A stretch of DNA of 64,000 bases from a bacterium (GTDB lineage Bacteria > Pseudomonadota > Gammaproteobacteria > Burkholderiales > Thiobacillaceae), in NCBI GenBank assembly GCA_009772925.1, contig WOUQ01000020.1, positions 1 through 64,000 of the forward strand, given 5' to 3'. A model generated the notes under the pieces. It worked only from the letters and a program-made list of their open reading frames with translations. It was not told the DNA's origin and ran no database searches. Each line of letters opens with the position of its first letter. Within the stretch, counting starts at the first letter, position 1. A program made the translations under genes and the position numbers. Positions 34,461-44,257 of the stretch are shown one piece after another.

Positions 34461-35141
34461 ATGAATTCGGCACGCCTGAGCAACCTGACCCTGGCCTTGT
34501 CTCTCGCGGCGGCTCTTACGGCCGCATCGGCAACTACTTTTGCGCAGTCCTCGACCTCCGGCTTCATCCAGAATCTGCCCGCCGACATGAAGGCGGACCC
34601 GGCCGGGCCCGGCACCATGCGCTGGCAGTCACCCACCACCGGGCTGGGCGCCTACAGCAAGATCCTGCTGGAGCCGCTCACCATTTACATCGCGCCTGAC
34701 TCGGAAGAGAAAGGCCTGGATCCCGAAGCGCTCAAATCCCTTTCCGACTGGTTCCGGCAAATCATCATCGACAAGCTGGAACCCGCCTATCCCGTGGTGG
34801 ACAAGCCCGGCCCCGGCGTCCTCGTACTGCGTCCGGCGCTGACCAATCTGCAACTGACCTCCAAGTCACGCGGCCTGCTGCAAACCGTCACGCCGGTGGG
34901 CTGGATCGTCTACGCCGCGCGGGATGCCCATTCCAAGCGCTATTCCGTGGATAAGGCCTCGCTGGAAGTCGAAGCGCTGGACGGGGTGAGTGGCGAACGG
35001 GTAGCGGTTCTCATCGATCGCGCGCCCGAGAAATCCGGTTTGCGTGAGGAGCAGTACCTCAACTGGACTTTCCTGGAGAACACGCTGAATTTCTACGCCG
35101 GCCGCCTGCGCAACAACCTGGATGCGGCGCAAAAGAAATAA
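34461..35141 (+). CDS. Exported DUF3313-like protein
   Basis: This 226-residue protein has an N-terminal signal (LALSLAAALTAASATTFAQ) without a lipobox. The mature part has the DUF3313 look: YIAPDSEEKGLDPEALKSLS, then DWFRQIIIDKLEPAYPVVD and VLVLRPALTNLQL. It is probably periplasmic or outer-membrane associated; function unknown. Its start has AAGGAGATCCC. It ends at a bidirectional terminator shared with rplS. Confidence 0.82.
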   Translation: MNSARLSNLTLALSLAAALTAASATTFAQSSTSGFIQNLPADMKADPAGPGTMRWQSPTTGLGAYSKILLEPLTIYIAPDSEEKGLDPEALKSLSDWFRQIIIDKLEPAYPVVDKPGPGVLVLRPALTNLQLTSKSRGLLQTVTPVGWIVYAARDAHSKRYSVDKASLEVEALDGVSGERVAVLIDRAPEKSGLREEQYLNWTFLENTLNFYAGRLRNNLDAAQKK

Positions 35142-35157
35142 GGCGCCGCACCACGCA

Positions 35158-35186
35158 CAAAAAAGCCGCCCTCGGGCGGCTTTTTT
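35158..35186. terminator. Bidirectional terminator between the DUF3313 gene and rplS
   Basis: AAGCCGCC-CTCG-GGCGGCTT is flanked by A-runs on the left and T-runs on the right, so it terminates both converging transcripts. Confidence 0.9.
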
Positions 35187-35202
35187 CATGCGGCGAAAAG
35201 GC

Positions 35203-35583
35203 TCAGGCCTTGGGCGCGCGCTTGTGGTCGAGCTTTTCCTTGATGCGCGCGGACTTGCCGGAACGCTGGCGCAGGTAGTAGAGCTTGGCCCGGCGCACAT
35301 CGCCGCGGCGCTTCACCTCGACGGTGGCGACCAGCGGGGAGTAGGTCTGGAAGGTGCGCTCGACGCCCTCGCCGGCGGAAATCTTGCGCACGGTGAAGGC
35401 GGAGTTGAGGCCCCGGTTACGCTTGGCGATGACCACGCCCTCGTAGGCCTGCAGGCGCTCGCGGTTGCCTTCCTTCACTTTCACATGCACCACCACGGTG
35501 TCGCCGGGGGAGAACTCGGGCAGGGTCTTGCCGGCCGACAGGCGGGCGATCTCTTCTTTTTCCAACTGTTCGATCAGGTTCAT
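35203..35583 (-). CDS. rplS: 50S ribosomal protein L19
   Basis: This 126-residue protein lies at the 30S-50S interface. Typical L19 features: [15 protein letters not shown] at the start, [19 protein letters not shown], and the basic end [21 protein letters not shown] 35583 is preferred over an earlier in-frame start, because the family always begins at this point. It is last in rpsP-rimM-trmD-rplS, with a 103-nt leader containing a strong hairpin. Confidence 0.97.
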   Translation of the reverse strand: MNLIEQLEKEEIARLSAGKTLPEFSPGDTVVVHVKVKEGNRERLQAYEGVVIAKRNRGLNSAFTVRKISAGEGVERTFQTYSPLVATVEVKRRGDVRRAKLYYLRQRSGKSARIKEKLDHKRAPKA

Positions 35584-35606
35584 CTTCGTTTCCTTGTACG
35601 AATGTG

Positions 35607-35638
35607 GGTGGCAGAGGTATCCGGGGATACATGCCACC
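35607..35638 (-). promoter_or_regulatory. Leader hairpin of rplS
   Basis: An outer stem GGTGGCA/TGCCACC and an inner stem GTATCC/GGATAC, separated by a small bulge, lie in the trmD-rplS gap, 24 nt before the rplS start. The fold could regulate L19 translation or mRNA processing. No known leader family is claimed. Confidence 0.5.
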
Positions 35639-35686
35639 GTTTCTACACTGGTCCGTACCACAAGCCGGACCGCTCACTGCACTTCC

Positions 35687-36448
35687 TTAGCGCCGCCCGG
35701 ATTCCGCATCCAGCTCGGCGAGCAATTCCTGTTCCAGCGGGCTCAAGGCCCGTCCCGCCAACAACTCCGGCCGCCGCGCCCGCGTCCGCGCCAGGGCCTG
35801 CCGCAGCCGCCAGCGCGCCACCTGGGCGTGGTTGCCGCCGCGCAGCACTTCCGGCACCGGCAGCCCCAGCCAGTTTTCCGGCCGGGTGTAGTGCGGGCAG
35901 TCCAGCAGCCCGTCGGCGAAGGAATCCTCCCTGGCCGAATCCGCGTGGCCCAGGGCGCCGGGCAACTGGCGGATCACCGCATCCAGCAACACCATGGCCG
36001 GCAACTCGCCGCCGGACAGCACGTAGTCGCCAACGGACACTTCCTCGAGCCGGTGACGGGCAAAGAGGCGTTCGTCGATGCCTTCGTAGCGGCCGGCCAG
36101 CAACACCAGGCCGGGTTCGACCGCAAGTTCTTCGACCAGGGCCTGGTCCAACCGCCGCCCCTGGGGCGACAGGTGGATCAGCCGGGGCTGCGCCACCCCT
36201 TCCCGGGCCAGGGCGGTTTTCGCCGCGATCAGGGCCAGGTCCAGCGGTTCCGCCAACATCACCATGCCGGGACCGCCGCCGAAGGGCCGGTCGTCCACCG
36301 TACGGTAGTTGTCCTGGGTGAAGTCCCGGGGATCCCAGAACCTCACCGAGCACAACCGCCTGTCCACCGCCCGGCCGCTGACGCCGTAGCCGGTCAGGGC
36401 GGCGAACATCTCCGGAAACAGCGTAACCACATGGTAGCCGGGGGCCAT
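35687..36448 (-). CDS. trmD: tRNA (guanine-N1-)-methyltransferase
   Basis: This 253-residue SPOUT enzyme makes m1G37 in tRNA and prevents frameshifts. Motifs: FPEMF at the start, [11 protein letters not shown] near residue 55, then [10 protein letters not shown] and [15 protein letters not shown], which build the trefoil SAM knot. ATG 36448 gives [15 protein letters not shown] and lies 9 nt after rimM. Its operon is rpsP-rimM-trmD-rplS. Confidence 0.97.
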   Translation of the reverse strand: MAPGYHVVTLFPEMFAALTGYGVSGRAVDRRLCSVRFWDPRDFTQDNYRTVDDRPFGGGPGMVMLAEPLDLALIAAKTALAREGVAQPRLIHLSPQGRRLDQALVEELAVEPGLVLLAGRYEGIDERLFARHRLEEVSVGDYVLSGGELPAMVLLDAVIRQLPGALGHADSAREDSFADGLLDCPHYTRPENWLGLPVPEVLRGGNHAQVARWRLRQALARTRARRPELLAGRALSPLEQELLAELDAESGRR

Positions 36449-36456
36449 GCCGTGCC

Positions 36457-36945
36457 TCAGTAATCCAGGCCCCAATCCACCAGCAGCCGACCCGCTTCCA
36501 GGTCCACTTCCTTCACCACCGCCTCGACAAAGGGGATGAGGCGTTCCCGCTCTGCATCCCGCACCTGCAACACGTCGTTGGCGCCGGTCTCCAGCAATCC
36601 TTCCACCCGGCCCAGGGTTTGCCCCGCCAGGTTCACCACTTGCAGGCCGATGAGATCGTCCCAGTAGTACTCGTCCTCGTCGGCCTCGGGCATCGCCCCC
36701 CGCGGCACCGCCACGTCGAGGCCCATCAGGGCTTCGGCGGCGCTGCGGTCGTGCACGCCTTCCAGGCTGGCCACCAGGCTCTGACCGTGGATGCGACCAT
36801 CGAGCAGGCGGTAGTCGCGCCAGTCGCCATCGCGACCGATGCGCCAGACTTCGTAATCCAGCAGGCTGTCCTGGTATTCGGTGTAGGTCCGCAGCCTGAC
36901 CCAGCCCCGCACCGCGTAGGGGGCGACGATGCGCCCCATGACCAC
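36457..36945 (-). CDS. rimM: 16S rRNA processing protein RimM
   Basis: This approximately 162-residue protein has the RimM N-domain [23 protein letters not shown] and a C-terminal PRC barrel ([30 protein letters not shown]). It assists 30S head maturation. The start is uncertain: GTG 36945 has GAGGA 5 nt upstream and follows the rpsP stop by 7 nt; GTG 36978 would overlap rpsP by 26 nt and give 11 more residues; ATG 36939 is also possible. Confidence 0.93.
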   Translation of the reverse strand: MVMGRIVAPYAVRGWVRLRTYTEYQDSLLDYEVWRIGRDGDWRDYRLLDGRIHGQSLVASLEGVHDRSAAEALMGLDVAVPRGAMPEADEDEYYWDDLIGLQVVNLAGQTLGRVEGLLETGANDVLQVRDAERERLIPFVEAVVKEVDLEAGRLLVDWGLDY

Positions 36946-36952
36946 GTAGTCC

Positions 36953-37204
36953 TCAGGCGGCGGGAGCGGCTGCGCCACGCACGATCCGGGCGACGGTGGG
37001 AGAAGTCTGGGCGCCCACGCCCTGCCAGTAGGCCAGACGGGCCTGGTCGACGCGCAGGCCATCGGCGGAGCCGGAGGCGACGGGGTTGTAGAAGCCGATG
37101 CGCTCGATGAAGCGGCCGTCGCGGCGATTGCGGGAATCGGCCACGACGATGTTGAAGAAGGGGCGCTTCTTGGAGCCGCCGCGGGCGAGACGAATGGTCA
37201 CCAT
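36953..37204 (-). CDS. rpsP: 30S ribosomal protein S16
   Basis: This 83-residue protein starts [20 protein letters not shown] and continues [19 protein letters not shown], the S16 signature. ATG 37204 is the family start. It heads the rpsP-rimM-trmD-rplS operon, read leftward. Confidence 0.98.
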   Translation of the reverse strand: MVTIRLARGGSKKRPFFNIVVADSRNRRDGRFIERIGFYNPVASGSADGLRVDQARLAYWQGVGAQTSPTVARIVRGAAAPAA

Positions 37205-37320
37205 GTCGAGTATGTCCTCTGTGCCTATGCCGGCCGAAATGGCGCGGCGAATCCGGAAAAGCCGCGCATTGTACAGGAGCCCGCCGGCCAATCCAAGTGT
37301 TTGTTTTATCTGGAGGAAGC

Positions 37321-37809
37321 TCAATCCCGGAAGTTCTGGAACTGGAGCGGAAATTCGGTGATGGATTTCTTCACCAGGGCGATGCATTCCTGCAGGGTGT
37401 CGCGCTTGGCGCCGGAGACGCGCACCGCCTCGCCCTGGATGCTGGCGGTGACCTTCAGCTTGGCGTCCTTGATGAGCTTGACGATCTTCTTGGCCTGCTC
37501 GGACTCGATGCCGTTCTTCACCTTCACCTCGCGCTTGACCTTGTTGCCGGAGACCTTCTCGCTCTTCTCGGCGACGTCCAGGCAGCGGATGTCCACGCCC
37601 CGCTTGACCAGCTTGCCGTTGAGCACTTCCTGCACCTGGTCCAGCTTGAAGTCGTCGTCGGCGAACACGGTAAGGACGTAATCGGCCTGTTCCACGCGGG
37701 CGTCGGAACCCTTGAAGTCGAAGCGGTTGGCGACTTCCTTGTTGGCCTGGTCGACGGCGTTGCGGATTTCCTGCTTGTCCACTTCGGAGACGATGTCGAA
37801 GGATGGCAT
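37321..37809 (-). CDS. YajQ-family nucleotide-binding protein
   Basis: This 162-residue protein starts [20 protein letters not shown] and includes [10 protein letters not shown] and [20 protein letters not shown], the YajQ family. Relatives bind nucleic acid or c-di-GMP. A TATAAT is visible upstream at 37846-37841 on the minus strand, without a clear -35. It is divergent from rpoZ. Confidence 0.95.
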   Translation of the reverse strand: MPSFDIVSEVDKQEIRNAVDQANKEVANRFDFKGSDARVEQADYVLTVFADDDFKLDQVQEVLNGKLVKRGVDIRCLDVAEKSEKVSGNKVKREVKVKNGIESEQAKKIVKLIKDAKLKVTASIQGEAVRVSGAKRDTLQECIALVKKSITEFPLQFQNFRD

Positions 37810-37882
37810 GACTTTTTCCGGGAGGGTGCGAAGAGGGGCGATTATAGAGCCGGCATCGTTTAGAATCGGTCCGTCTGCCCTT

Positions 37883-37904
37883 AGAGCCTGTTTCCGCAGG
37901 CTCT
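37883..37904 (+). promoter_or_regulatory. Hairpin in the rpoZ leader
   Basis: AGAGCCTG-TTTCCG-CAGGCTCT is a perfect 8-bp stem, 22 nt before the rpoZ ATG, not followed by a T-run. A TAGAAT that could be the -10 is at 37861. Function unknown. Confidence 0.55.
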
Positions 37905-37926
37905 TACACATCGAGAGGATTTCCTG

Positions 37927-38133
37927 ATGGCCCGCGTTACCGTCGACGACTGCATCCGCCACATTCCCAACCGCTTCGAGATGACCCTGGCCGCCGCCTA
38001 CCGCGCCCGCCAGATCTCCACCGGCGCCACGCCCCGCGTGGAAGCCGAGAAGGACAAACCCGCCGTGCTGGCGCTGCGCGAAATCGCCGAAGGACTCACC
38101 GGCCTCGAAGTCCTGAAGAAGGCCCAGGCCTAA
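37927..38133 (+). CDS. rpoZ: RNA polymerase omega subunit
   Basis: This 68-residue subunit starts [19 protein letters not shown] and continues AAAYRARQI, with [13 protein letters not shown] near the end. It helps assemble the core enzyme and forms part of a ppGpp site. It is followed 23 nt later by spoT, the usual order. The gmk gene that often precedes it is not present here. Confidence 0.97.
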   Translation: MARVTVDDCIRHIPNRFEMTLAAAYRARQISTGATPRVEAEKDKPAVLALREIAEGLTGLEVLKKAQA

Positions 38134-38156
38134 CGCGTTTTTCCCGGGGCGGCAGC

Positions 38157-40289
38157 ATGCATTCCTCCCCTGACCTGCCACTGCTGCCCGAGGCGCTCGC
38201 CTACCTGCCACCGGCCGATCAGGAGGCCTTCGCGCGAGCCTACGAGTTCTCCGCGCGCGCCCACGAGGGCCAGTTCCGCAAGGGCGGCTTGCCCTACATC
38301 ACGCATCCGCTGGCCGTCGCCGAAATCCTCGCCGGCTGGCATCTCGACGTGCAAACCCTGATCGCCGCCCTGCTGCACGACGTGGTGGAGGACACCGGGG
38401 TCGGCACGGAGGAGGTCGCCACGGCCTTCGGCAAGCCGGTCGCGGCCCTGGTGGACGGGGTCACCAAGCTGGACAAGATCCAGTTCGAGAGCAAGGCCGA
38501 GGCCCAGGCCGAGAATTTCCGCAAGATGCTGCTGGCTATGGCCCGCGACGTGCGCGTCATCCTCATCAAGCTGGCGGACCGCCTGCACAACATGCGCACC
38601 CTGGACGCCATGCAACCGGAGAAGATCCATCGCATCGCCCAGGAGACCCTGGAAATCTACGCCCCCATCGCCAACCGGCTGGGACTCAACAAGGTCTACC
38701 AGGAACTGGAGGACGTCGCCTTCCTCTACCTGCACCCCACCCGCCACAAGGTCATCGAAAAGGCGGTGAAATCGGCGCGCGGCAACCGCAAGGAGGTGGT
38801 GGACAAGATCAAGGCCGCGATCGAGGCGAAATTGCAGGAGTGCAGGATCCAGGCCCAGGTGCGCGGGCGGGAGAAGCACCTGTTCAGCATCTATCGCAAG
38901 ATGCAGGAAAAGCATCTGGCCTTCTCCGAGGTGTTCGACATCTACGGTTTCCGCATCGTGGTCGAGGACCAGCGCGACTGCTACCTCGCCCTGGGCGCCC
39001 TGCATGCGCTGTACAAGCCCATCCCCGGCAAGTTCAAGGACTACATCGCCATTCCGAAGCCGAACGGGTACCAGTCCCTGCACACCACCCTGTTCGGCCC
39101 CTTCGGCGCGCCGCTGGAGGTGCAGGTGCGCACCCAGGAGATGCACCGCGTCGCGGAAGCCGGCGTGGCCTCGCACTGGCTCTACAAGTCGGGGGAAACC
39201 TCGCTGTCCGACGTGCAGAAGAAGACCCACCAGTGGATGCAGAGCCTGCTCGACATCCAGGCCGACAGCCGGGATTCGGCTGAATTCCTGGAACACATCA
39301 AGGTGGACCTGTTTCCCGACGAGGTCTACGTGTTCACGCCCAAGGGCCGCATCGTCGCGCTGCCGCGCGGCGCGACGCCGGTGGACTTCGCCTACAACGT
39401 GCACTCGGACGTGGGCGACCATTGCGTGGGCACCAAGATTAACGGCGAGTTCATGCCGCTGTCGACGCCGCTGAAGAACGGCGATCGGGTGGAGATCCTC
39501 ACCTCCGCGTCGGCCCGCCCCAACCCGGCCTGGGCGCATTTCGCCATCACCGGCAAGGCCCGCGCGCACATCCGCAGCGCCCTCAGGAAAACGCATCGGC
39601 ACGAGTCGGTGCTGCTCGGCGAACAACTGCTTGAACAGGCGGTGCGCGCGCTGGGCGGCGAACCGGTGGGCGAGGCGCAGTGGGAGCGCCTGCAGAAGGA
39701 AGGCGGCAAAGGCCGCGACGACACCCTGGCGGAAATCGGCCTGGGCAAGAAGCTGGCCTTCGTGGTGGCCAAGCAACTGCTCACCCAGGACAACGAAACG
39801 GCGCCGCGCAAGGCCACGGGCCCCATGCTCGTGCGCGGCGCCGAGGGCGTGGCGGTGCGCCTGGGCAAATGCTGCCGGCCGATTCCGGGCGACCCCATCA
39901 TCGGCCAGATCAAGAAGGAACAGGGCCTCATCATCCACACCCACGACTGCGCCCAGGTCCGCCATTACCGGGAGGATCCGGAGAAATGGGTGGACGTGGC
40001 CTGGGCGGCGGAGCTGAACCGGCTGTTCGACGTCGGCATCAAGATCATCGTCGTCAATCAGCGCGGCGTGCTGGCCAAGGTGGCGGCGGCCATCGCCAAC
40101 GAGGGTTCCGATATCGACAACGTGCACATGCACGACGAGGCCGGCGCCTACACCAGCCTCTACTTCACCGTCAGCGTGCAGAACCGCCTGCACCTGGCGC
40201 GGCTGATGCGGGCGCTGCGCTCGCTGCCCGAGGTCATCCGCCTGACCCGCGTGAAGGGCCGCGAGGAGCGCGGCGTCAACGTGGTGTGA
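38157..40289 (+). CDS. spoT: Bifunctional (p)ppGpp synthetase/hydrolase
   Basis: This 710-residue RelA/SpoT protein has an intact HD hydrolase domain (HDVVED at residues 74-79), a synthetase domain about 230-345 ([10 protein letters not shown], then [17 protein letters not shown]), a TGS domain about 378-440 ([14 protein letters not shown]), and a C-terminal ACT domain from about 630 ([18 protein letters not shown]). Both activities are predicted. It makes and degrades the alarmone that acts on RNA polymerase, including the omega site encoded just upstream. Confidence 0.96.
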   Translation: MHSSPDLPLLPEALAYLPPADQEAFARAYEFSARAHEGQFRKGGLPYITHPLAVAEILAGWHLDVQTLIAALLHDVVEDTGVGTEEVATAFGKPVAALVDGVTKLDKIQFESKAEAQAENFRKMLLAMARDVRVILIKLADRLHNMRTLDAMQPEKIHRIAQETLEIYAPIANRLGLNKVYQELEDVAFLYLHPTRHKVIEKAVKSARGNRKEVVDKIKAAIEAKLQECRIQAQVRGREKHLFSIYRKMQEKHLAFSEVFDIYGFRIVVEDQRDCYLALGALHALYKPIPGKFKDYIAIPKPNGYQSLHTTLFGPFGAPLEVQVRTQEMHRVAEAGVASHWLYKSGETSLSDVQKKTHQWMQSLLDIQADSRDSAEFLEHIKVDLFPDEVYVFTPKGRIVALPRGATPVDFAYNVHSDVGDHCVGTKINGEFMPLSTPLKNGDRVEILTSASARPNPAWAHFAITGKARAHIRSALRKTHRHESVLLGEQLLEQAVRALGGEPVGEAQWERLQKEGGKGRDDTLAEIGLGKKLAFVVAKQLLTQDNETAPRKATGPMLVRGAEGVAVRLGKCCRPIPGDPIIGQIKKEQGLIIHTHDCAQVRHYREDPEKWVDVAWAAELNRLFDVGIKIIVVNQRGVLAKVAAAIANEGSDIDNVHMHDEAGAYTSLYFTVSVQNRLHLARLMRALRSLPEVIRLTRVKGREERGVNVV

Positions 40290-40295
40290 AGCGCT

Positions 40296-41051
40296 TCAGC
40301 CCAGCCAGGCCCTGATCCTGGCCAGGTCCACCAGCCCCTGTTCTCCGGCTCCGCCCGCATCCAGGCGTTGGTAGGGCGCGCCCGGCTCGCCCAGGTCGGA
40401 CAGCACGGCGAGCGCCCCGCTGAAATCGTCCTCCCGGGTGTAGTCGTTGACGGTGATCAGGGTACGCAGGCCGGCGCCCAGGGAGGCGCGGATACCGTTG
40501 CGGGAATCCTCGAAGGCGAGGCACTCCTCGGGCTCCATGCCCAGTTTCCGCAGGGCCCAGACGTAGATGTCCGGCGCCGGCTTCTTGGCCGGGACGATGT
40601 CGCCGGCGGCGATGACGGCGAACCAGTCCGGGCCGTCCTCGGCCAGGCTGTGGCGCAGGAGGGCGGTGACATTGTCCGGGGTGGTGGTGGTGGCCACCGC
40701 CAGGGTCAGGCCGGCGGCGCGGGCTTGCGTGAGCAGGCGCCTGACGCCGGGACGCAGGGGAATGCCGCCCGCGGCCAGCATGCGGGTGTAATGGCGGGTC
40801 TTGGCCTGGTGCAGTTCGGCCACCAGCGCGTCGAAATCGGCGGGCTTTGCATAATCCGGGCGGAAGCGTTCGACGTAATACTTCATGCGTTCCTTGCCGC
40901 CGGTGACCGCCAGCAGTTGGCCGTACAGGGCCACGTCCCAGTCCCAGTCCAGGCCGTATTCCCGGAAGGCGGCGTTGAAGGCGGGGCGGTGGCCGTCGCG
41001 CTCGGTGTCGGCCAGGGTGCCGTCGACGTCGAAGATCAGTGCCTTGAGCAT
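40296..41051 (-). CDS. cbbY: CbbY-type HAD phosphatase
   Basis: This 251-residue HAD hydrolase has motif I DVDGTLADTE (nucleophile D9), the conserved lysine segment KKPAPDIY, and ends EDSRNG. The combination EYGLDWDWDVALYG and LLAVTGGKERMKYYV is typical of CbbY, the xylulose-1,5-bisphosphate phosphatase that protects Rubisco. No Rubisco is in the window, so the Calvin link is inference; other sugar-phosphate substrates are possible. ATG 41051 has AGGAAACGAC upstream. Confidence 0.8.
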   Translation of the reverse strand: MLKALIFDVDGTLADTERDGHRPAFNAAFREYGLDWDWDVALYGQLLAVTGGKERMKYYVERFRPDYAKPADFDALVAELHQAKTRHYTRMLAAGGIPLRPGVRRLLTQARAAGLTLAVATTTTPDNVTALLRHSLAEDGPDWFAVIAAGDIVPAKKPAPDIYVWALRKLGMEPEECLAFEDSRNGIRASLGAGLRTLITVNDYTREDDFSGALAVLSDLGEPGAPYQRLDAGGAGEQGLVDLARIRAWLG

Positions 41052-41074
41052 GTCGTTTCCTGTTTGAAACCGTG

Positions 41075-41102
41075 TTATCAAATGTTTAGGCGCGGTTACA
41101 AT
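41075..41102 (+). promoter_or_regulatory. Sigma-70-type promoter of the gene at 41134
   Basis: TTATCA (41075-41080), a 16-bp spacer and TACAAT (41097-41102) form a fair promoter. It makes ATG 41101 impossible as a start and supports a start at 41134 or 41146. Confidence 0.5.
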
Positions 41103-41133
41103 GCGCCTCCCTGTCTGCCCCGGCCACTCCGCC

Positions 41134-41589
41134 ATGGATCTCTCCATGCAGCAACACTCCGAATTCGACCGGCTTTTCGACGGTACCCTCTACAGCCTGC
41201 TGTCCTGGAAACAGCTCACGGCCTTCTGGGAGCGCCTCGATCCCGCCGCCGGCTGGTTCCTCTACGCGGTCGGCGAACCGCGTCCGCAAGCGCCGGCCGA
41301 TGCCGAGCACGTGGCCGCCTTCGTGCGCGAGATCGACGCCCTGCTGCGGCGCGAACACCACGAGGACTACTGCGGCATCGTCTATGCCGACGATCTGGAC
41401 ACGCCGCGGATCATCAAAATCTACGACCCCAACCATCTGGGGACGTCCTGTGGTTCCAGCAAACACCGCATCCTGCCCGGCTGGGTCATGTCCCGCATGC
41501 CGCCCTCCGACCTGGACCCGCCCGCCTTCGTGCCGCAGAACCGCAAGCGCTGGTGGCAGGGCTTCCTGGACATGATCGGGGCGCGCTGA
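41134..41589 (+). CDS. Conserved hypothetical protein
   Basis: This protein of about 151 residues is without a named function. Visible parts: FDRLFDGTLYSLLSWKQLTA, then AGWFLYAVGE and HHEDYCGIVYADDLD, and IKIYDPNHLGTSCGSSK near the C-terminus. The DYCGIVYADD and IYDPN segments look like strongly conserved surfaces in betaproteobacterial homologues. It is cytoplasmic by sequence. The start at 41134 follows the promoter at 41075; 41146 is also possible. Confidence 0.72.
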   Translation: MDLSMQQHSEFDRLFDGTLYSLLSWKQLTAFWERLDPAAGWFLYAVGEPRPQAPADAEHVAAFVREIDALLRREHHEDYCGIVYADDLDTPRIIKIYDPNHLGTSCGSSKHRILPGWVMSRMPPSDLDPPAFVPQNRKRWWQGFLDMIGAR

Positions 41590-41611
41590 GCCGACCAGAA
41601 CTGCCAGAAAA

Positions 41612-41633
41612 AAGCGGCCCGAAGGCCGCTTTT
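41612..41633. terminator. Bidirectional terminator before pnp
   Basis: AAGCGGCC-CGAA-GGCCGCTT has A-runs on the left and T-runs on the right, so it serves both the gene at 41134 and pnp from the right. Confidence 0.9.
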
Positions 41634-41652
41634 CTCATGCTCGCGCGCGGCC

Positions 41653-43785
41653 TTATTCGGCGGCCGGAGCTTCTGCGGCGGGCGCGGCAGCGGGTGCCGC
41701 CGGCGGCTCGATGAGCGCCTTCATGGACAGGCGCATGCGGCCCTTCTCGTCGGTCTCCAGCACCTTCACCTGCACGGCCTGGCCTTCCTTCAGGTGGTCG
41801 GTGACGGCGTTGACGCGCTGGTGGGCGATCTGGGAGATGTGCAGCAGGCCATCCTTGCCGGGCAGGATGTTGACGATGGCGCCGAAGTCGAGAATCTTCA
41901 GCACGGTACCGTCGTAGGCCTTGCCCACTTCCACCTCGGCCGTGATGTCCTCGATGCGCTTCTTCGCCAGCGCGCCGGATTCGGTGCTGGTGCAGGCGAT
42001 CTTGATGGTGCCGTCCTCGGCGATGTCGATCTGGGTGCCGGTCTCTTCCGTCAGCGCCCGGATGGTGGCGCCGCCCTTGCCGATGACGTCGCGGATCTTC
42101 TCCGGGTTGATCTTCATGGTGATGATGCGCGGCGCGTACTGGCTCATCTCGTGCGGCGCGGCCTCGGCGGCGTTCATGATGCCGAGGATGTGCAGGCGCG
42201 CCTCGCGGGCCTGGGTCAGGGCCACCTGCATGATCTCCTTGGTGATGCCGGTGATCTTGATGTCCATCTGCAGGGCGCTGACGCCCTCGGTGGTGCCGGC
42301 CACCTTGAAGTCCATGTCGCCGAGGTGATCCTCGTCGCCGAGGATGTCGGTCAGCACGGCGAAGCGGTTGCCTTCCTTGATCAGGCCCATGGCGATGCCG
42401 GCGACGTGGCGGGTCATGGGTACGCCGGCGTCCATCAGGGCGAGGGAGCCGCCGCACACCGAGGCCATCGAGGAGGAGCCGTTGGATTCGGTGATCTCGG
42501 ACACCACGCGGATGGCGTAGCCGAACGCTTCCTTGTCCGGCAGGCAGGCCACCAGGGCCCGCTTGGCCAGGCGGCCGTGGCCGATCTCGCGGCGCTTGGG
42601 GCTGCCGACGCGGCCGGTCTCGCCGGTGGCGAAAGGCGGCATGTTGTAGTGCAGCATGAAGTAGTCGCTGTAGCCGCCGGTGAGCGCCTCGATGGTCTGC
42701 TCGTCCCGGCTGGTGCCGAGCGTGGCGACCACCAGGGCCTGTGTCTCGCCGCGGGTGAACAGGGCGGAACCGTGGGTGCGGGGCAACACGCCGGTGCGGA
42801 TGGTGATGGGCCGCACGGTGCGGGTGTCGCGTCCGTCGATGCGGGGCTCGCCGCCGAGGATGCGGCCGCGCACCACCTTGGCTTCCAGGCTGTGGAACAG
42901 GTCCTTCACCACGTTGGCGGCGGTGGTGTCCATGTCTTCGCTGATCATCTCCACGAACACCCGGTTGCGGATCTCGTCGACGGCGGCGACGCGGGCCTGC
43001 TTCTGCTTGATGGAGTAGGCCTGGTTGAGTCCGTCGCCGCAGATCGCCTGCATCTTTTCGATCAGCGCGGTGGGGGTCTCGGGCGGGGTCCACTCCCAGG
43101 CGTCCTTGCCGGCCACGTCGGCCAGCTCGTTGATGGCGTCGATGGCAGCCTGCATCTGTTCGTGGCCGAACACCACGGCACCCAGCATGACGTCCTCGGG
43201 CAGTTCCTTGGCCTCGGACTCGACCATCAGCACGGCGGTCTCGGTACCGGCCACCACCAGGTCCAGCTTGGAGTTCTTCAGCTCGGTCTGGGTGGGATTG
43301 AGCACGTACTGGCCGTCCACATAGCCGACGCGGGCGGCGCCCAAGGGACCGTTGAAGGGCAGGCCGGACAAGGCCAGGGCGGCGGAAGCGCCGAGCATGG
43401 CGGGAATGTCGGAATCCACCTCGGCATTGGCGGACACCACGGTGGCGATGACCTGCACTTCATTGAAGAAGCCGTCCGGGAAAAGGGGGCGGATGGGGCG
43501 ATCGATCAGGCGGGAAGTCAGGGTTTCCTTCTCGGTGGGCTTGCCCTCGCGCTTGAAGAAGCCGCCCGGGATGCGTCCCGCGGCGTAGGTCTTCTCCATG
43601 TAGTCGACGGTCAGCGGGAAGAAATCCTGACCGGGCTTGACTTCGTTCTTCGCCACCACGGTGACCAGCACCACGGTGTCATCCATGCTGACGACCACCG
43701 CGCCGGTGGCCTGGCGGGCGATCTCGCCGGTTTCCAGGGTGACTTCATGGCGACCGTATTGAAATGTCTTTTTGACCGGATTCAC
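41653..43785 (-). CDS. pnp: Polynucleotide phosphorylase
   Basis: This 710-residue exoribonuclease degrades RNA 3' to 5' by phosphorolysis and is part of the degradosome. It has two RNase PH-like domains (about 10-145 and 320-490), a KH domain about 555-615 ([16 protein letters not shown]), and an S1 domain about 620-690 ([12 protein letters not shown]). An Ala/Pro-rich tail ends the chain. GTG 43785 is chosen: GGAAGG lies just upstream. It follows rpsO as usual. Confidence 0.96.
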   Translation of the reverse strand: MNPVKKTFQYGRHEVTLETGEIARQATGAVVVSMDDTVVLVTVVAKNEVKPGQDFFPLTVDYMEKTYAAGRIPGGFFKREGKPTEKETLTSRLIDRPIRPLFPDGFFNEVQVIATVVSANAEVDSDIPAMLGASAALALSGLPFNGPLGAARVGYVDGQYVLNPTQTELKNSKLDLVVAGTETAVLMVESEAKELPEDVMLGAVVFGHEQMQAAIDAINELADVAGKDAWEWTPPETPTALIEKMQAICGDGLNQAYSIKQKQARVAAVDEIRNRVFVEMISEDMDTTAANVVKDLFHSLEAKVVRGRILGGEPRIDGRDTRTVRPITIRTGVLPRTHGSALFTRGETQALVVATLGTSRDEQTIEALTGGYSDYFMLHYNMPPFATGETGRVGSPKRREIGHGRLAKRALVACLPDKEAFGYAIRVVSEITESNGSSSMASVCGGSLALMDAGVPMTRHVAGIAMGLIKEGNRFAVLTDILGDEDHLGDMDFKVAGTTEGVSALQMDIKITGITKEIMQVALTQAREARLHILGIMNAAEAAPHEMSQYAPRIITMKINPEKIRDVIGKGGATIRALTEETGTQIDIAEDGTIKIACTSTESGALAKKRIEDITAEVEVGKAYDGTVLKILDFGAIVNILPGKDGLLHISQIAHQRVNAVTDHLKEGQAVQVKVLETDEKGRMRLSMKALIEPPAAPAAAPAAEAPAAE

Positions 43786-43861
43786 GCTGTTGCCTTCCAA
43801 ATGGTTGTACCGATAAAGCGGAACGGCGCCCGAGGAGGGCGCCGGTTGCATGATGCTTGGC

Positions 43862-44131
43862 TTACTTGCGCAGGCCGAGGCGCTGGATGAGCTGGGTGTA
43901 GCTGTCCGCGTTGCGGTCCTTCAGGTAGTCCAGCAGGCGGCGGCGACGGCTGACCATCTTGAGCAGGCCGCGGCGCGAGTGGTGATCCTTGGCGTGGGTC
44001 TTGAAGTGGCCGGTGAGGTCATTGATGCGCGCGGTCAGCAGCGCGATCTGCACTTCCGGGGAGCCGGTATCGGCGGCGGCGCGCTGGTAATCCTTGAGGA
44101 TCTGCGCTTTCTGGGGGGTAGTGATAGCCAT
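43862..44131 (-). CDS. rpsO: 30S ribosomal protein S15
   Basis: This 89-residue protein starts [16 protein letters not shown] and has [20 protein letters not shown] and [20 protein letters not shown], the S15 signature. ATG 44131 is the family start. It is 76 nt ahead of pnp and 126 nt behind truB. Confidence 0.98.
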   Translation of the reverse strand: MAITTPQKAQILKDYQRAAADTGSPEVQIALLTARINDLTGHFKTHAKDHHSRRGLLKMVSRRRRLLDYLKDRNADSYTQLIQRLGLRK

Positions 44132-44257
44132 GGCAATACTCCTATGCAATCGCGTGGCCCGAGGCTATTCGGGACACGTTCGGGAAAGCGCACGATTGTA
44201 CGCCGAGGTGTTGATTTCGTTCAAGAAAAGTCTTATTGCATGGCCGACACAGGCGGA

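Noticed and set aside
38130-40193. Antisense frame across spoT
   Set aside because: spoT has all four family domains. The antisense frame is a codon-bias artefact.
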